DNA of 64,000 bases. Source: Mucilaginibacter pankratovii (GTDB lineage Bacteria > Bacteroidota > Bacteroidia > Sphingobacteriales > Sphingobacteriaceae). How positions within the stretch are numbered: the stretch's first letter is position 1; every line of letters starts with the position of its first letter. The position numbers and the translations under genes were made by a program. Shown here piece after piece: positions 62,902-64,000 of the stretch. The notes under the pieces were generated by a model. That model had not been told where the DNA came from and did not search any database. It saw nothing but the letters and a program-made list of their open reading frames with translations. Where the stretch lies: assembly GCF_014773265.1 (NCBI RefSeq), contig NZ_JACWMY010000003.1:550110-614109 (forward strand), read 5' to 3'.

Positions 62902-63327
62902 TTAATCGGGGGTTACTTCTTTGATGTTCTTATCCTGGTCGATCTCCCAGACATTAAAGGTGCCATTACCATTAAAGTCCACCACTGCGGTAGCTTTAGC
63001 AATGAAACCAGTGACGCTTGCGTTGGTAATGTCCAGACGGTAATTCGCATGTCCATCCTTGCTTTCAGTCGTTAGTTTTTCCTGCAGAAAGCCAATCTCA
63101 GATAAGCTGGATGTGTATTTGGAATGTTCGTAATAATAACTTTTTTCTAACTTCTGGATATACTCCAGTTGAAGTTTCGCCTCGGTACTTTTTGCTTTAG
63201 TTATTAATGGAAGAAGATTCGGTAAGGCAAGAAATACAAGTATGCCTATAATACAAAGTACTACCAGTATCTCCGTTAAAGTGTAAGCGTCCACTCGTTT
63301 TAGTAATAATGATTTAGGTTTGGTCAT
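62902..63327 (-). CDS. gspG: Major pseudopilin GspG-like
   Basis: 141 residues from the ATG at 63327; an in-frame ATG at 63375 would add a hydrophobic stretch that does not fit a prepilin leader. The leader (MTKPKSLLLKRVDA) is followed by YTLTEILVVLCIIGILVFLA: mature aromatic +1, Thr+2, Glu+5, with Ala at -1 in place of Gly. A conserved-length soluble domain follows (AKLQLEYIQKLEKSYYYEHS), ending in an acidic segment (DFNGNGTFNVWEIDQDKNI) that may bind Ca2+, as in GspG. First gene of the minus-strand arm. Confidence 0.87.
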   Translation of the reverse strand: MTKPKSLLLKRVDAYTLTEILVVLCIIGILVFLALPNLLPLITKAKSTEAKLQLEYIQKLEKSYYYEHSKYTSSLSEIGFLQEKLTTESKDGHANYRLDITNASVTGFIAKATAVVDFNGNGTFNVWEIDQDKNIKEVTPD

Positions 63328-63782
63328 CAGATTAAAGTAGAACACTAATCTAATAAATGTTACGGCAAATATCAAAACAAACTAAATATTTTTGCTGTAG
63401 GAGGGAAAGGTGTGTACATTGCCTTGTTCTGAAGAAAGTCGGGCAAGAAACTTGGATAAATTACATTCGCTAAATCTTCTTTTATCAAAAAACTATCTGT
63501 TGCAGCCTTAACCAAAGGCTGATACCTGCGACTTTTGCTTTGTTTAAAGCAAGCCATGTTTTGGTCGGACCAAAACGCTTGCCGGGACACCCGGACCCGG
63601 TATGCTTTCACTTTGTTCTGCATAAAAATTTGGACAGGGAGCAGCAAATAAATACCTTTGAGTATGGCATAGTTGCCGAGCCGTTTTCACGGCCAATAAA
63701 CGCGGGGTTGCCCTGCGGCCCTCGCGGGGTTTTAAATTGCTCATTGCCTTGAGCAATTCCATCAAACATTTTTTGAGTACTT
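63328..63782. other. Intergenic region between secretion locus and mobilization gene
   Basis: No gene is supported in this 455-bp divergent spacer. It should contain the promoter of the minus-strand secretion arm and that of the mobilization gene, plus the hairpin cluster at 63549-63600. Short open frames here overlap the hairpins and have no protein-like pattern. Confidence 0.4.
63549..63594. promoter_or_regulatory. Hairpin cluster, candidate oriT or relaxosome site
   Basis: A perfect 9-bp inverted repeat GTTTTGGTC (63558-63566) / GACCAAAAC (63568-63576) is nested in GCAAGC (63549-63554) / GCTTGC (63577-63582). It is followed at once by CCGGG-ACA-CCCGG (63582-63594). Such stacked hairpins 190-230 bp upstream of a relaxosome accessory gene are what an origin of transfer looks like; nicking is not shown. 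Confidence 0.5.
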
Positions 63783-64000
63783 ATGGCAAGGCCAAAAGTT
63801 TCTCCATCAGAAAAGCGGTCTTTAAAGATCACTTTCAGGGTAACCGAAAAACAACGGCAGCGATTGTTGACCCTTGCAGATTTGTGTGGTACTAAGCCAG
63901 GCGACTTGGTCAGGACTAAGATATTTAAGGGTCATTTCCCTGCTACCCGGTTGCCCAAAATTGACGAGGACACCTACGTCGAATTAAAAAAGATCGGCGT
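63783..64000 (+). CDS. MobC-like mobilization (relaxosome accessory) protein, 5' part
   Basis: The frame is open from the ATG at 63783 to the window edge (72 codons). It reads MARPKVSPSEKRSLKITFRV, then TEKQRQRLLTLADLCGTKPG and DLVRTKIFKGHFPATRLP, ending KIDEDTYVELKKIGV. This is the ribbon-helix-helix pattern of Bacteroidota plasmid/transposon mobilization proteins (basic strand with K-x-x-F-R-V-T, helix, helix with LVR), followed by the usual ID-x-x-TY-x-EL-x-x-IG segment. Such proteins bind oriT with the relaxase, which normally follows. The start of a mobile element at the right edge is inferred. Confidence 0.78.
   Translation, partial: MARPKVSPSEKRSLKITFRVTEKQRQRLLTLADLCGTKPGDLVRTKIFKGHFPATRLPKIDEDTYVELKKIG

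Noticed and set aside
63608..63832. 74-codon minus-strand open frame near the right edge
   Set aside because: It lies antisense to the start of the MobC-like gene and its upstream region; the plus-strand frame has the clear family pattern.
1..64000. CRISPR array, rRNA or intact tRNA genes
   Set aside because: No regularly spaced short repeats, no rRNA-like stretch and no complete tRNA cloverleaf were seen; only T-arm-like fragments occur.

Overview
The window looks like the chromosome of a Bacteroidota bacterium, most likely Sphingobacteriaceae (Mucilaginibacter/Pedobacter type). This rests on several things seen in the sequence: a TonB-dependent receptor with a carboxypeptidase-like N-terminal domain, a protein with the CHU_C-type gliding/T9SS sorting domain, Bacteroidota-style RHS proteins with a DUF6443-like N-terminus, an ebo operon led by a TMEM220-family gene, a TAnnTTTG-type promoter box, frequent TTG starts and few Shine-Dalgarno sites. 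No rRNA, intact tRNA or CRISPR array was seen.

Layout. 0.4-1.7 kb: two TerD-family stress genes. 2.0-10.6 kb: a probable phosphate-scavenging block, with a secreted type I phosphodiesterase/phosphatase on the minus strand, then a TPR-HTH sensor-regulator, a TonB-dependent receptor, a beta-helix lipoprotein and a beta-propeller phytase lipoprotein closed by a strong terminator. 10.7-11.2 kb: a scar joining an AraC-regulator remnant to a flavin-monooxygenase tail. 11.5-18.2 kb: a complete TMEM220-eboABCDEF operon (EboA, TatD-like, UbiA-like, dehydroquinate-synthase-like, TIM barrel, phosphodiesterase-like), known elsewhere for moving or processing a metabolite towards the periplasm. 18.2-22.5 kb: debris (sigma-54 activator lacking Walker A, IS982 fragment) around an intact DUF1593 gene that is bracketed by 20-bp near-identical direct repeats.

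22.4-47.3 kb is an accessory region dominated by two paralogous two-gene RHS modules (22.8-30.7 and 38.6-46.4 kb). Each has a large SpvB-like/PKD protein followed by a DUF6443/RHS protein, with conserved cores and unrelated C-terminal tips. The first tip looks like a permuted papain-like cysteine hydrolase followed by a small exported candidate immunity protein. The second is followed by a decayed copy of its own tip and a small membrane protein. A third module is visible as a 100-bp remnant at 22.4 kb. Between the modules lie an AT-rich, decayed defence-like island (helicase fragment with an in-frame amber codon, DUF5655/nuclease-like protein, small winged-helix-like protein) and a 3-kb segment bounded by inverted composite repeats.

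47.6-63.3 kb: a type II secretion locus in two convergent arms. The plus arm carries a large Ig-repeat protein with a T9SS-type sorting domain, a lipoprotein, GspC-like, MORN-like, GspK-like, two pseudopilins and GspF. The minus arm carries pseudopilin GspG, prepilin peptidase, GspE, secretin GspD, a PilM/PilN-like fusion and a PilO-like protein. The window ends with a hairpin-rich candidate oriT and the start of a MobC-like mobilization gene, so a mobile element probably begins at the right edge.

All family assignments come from reading translations and motifs; no database search was run.
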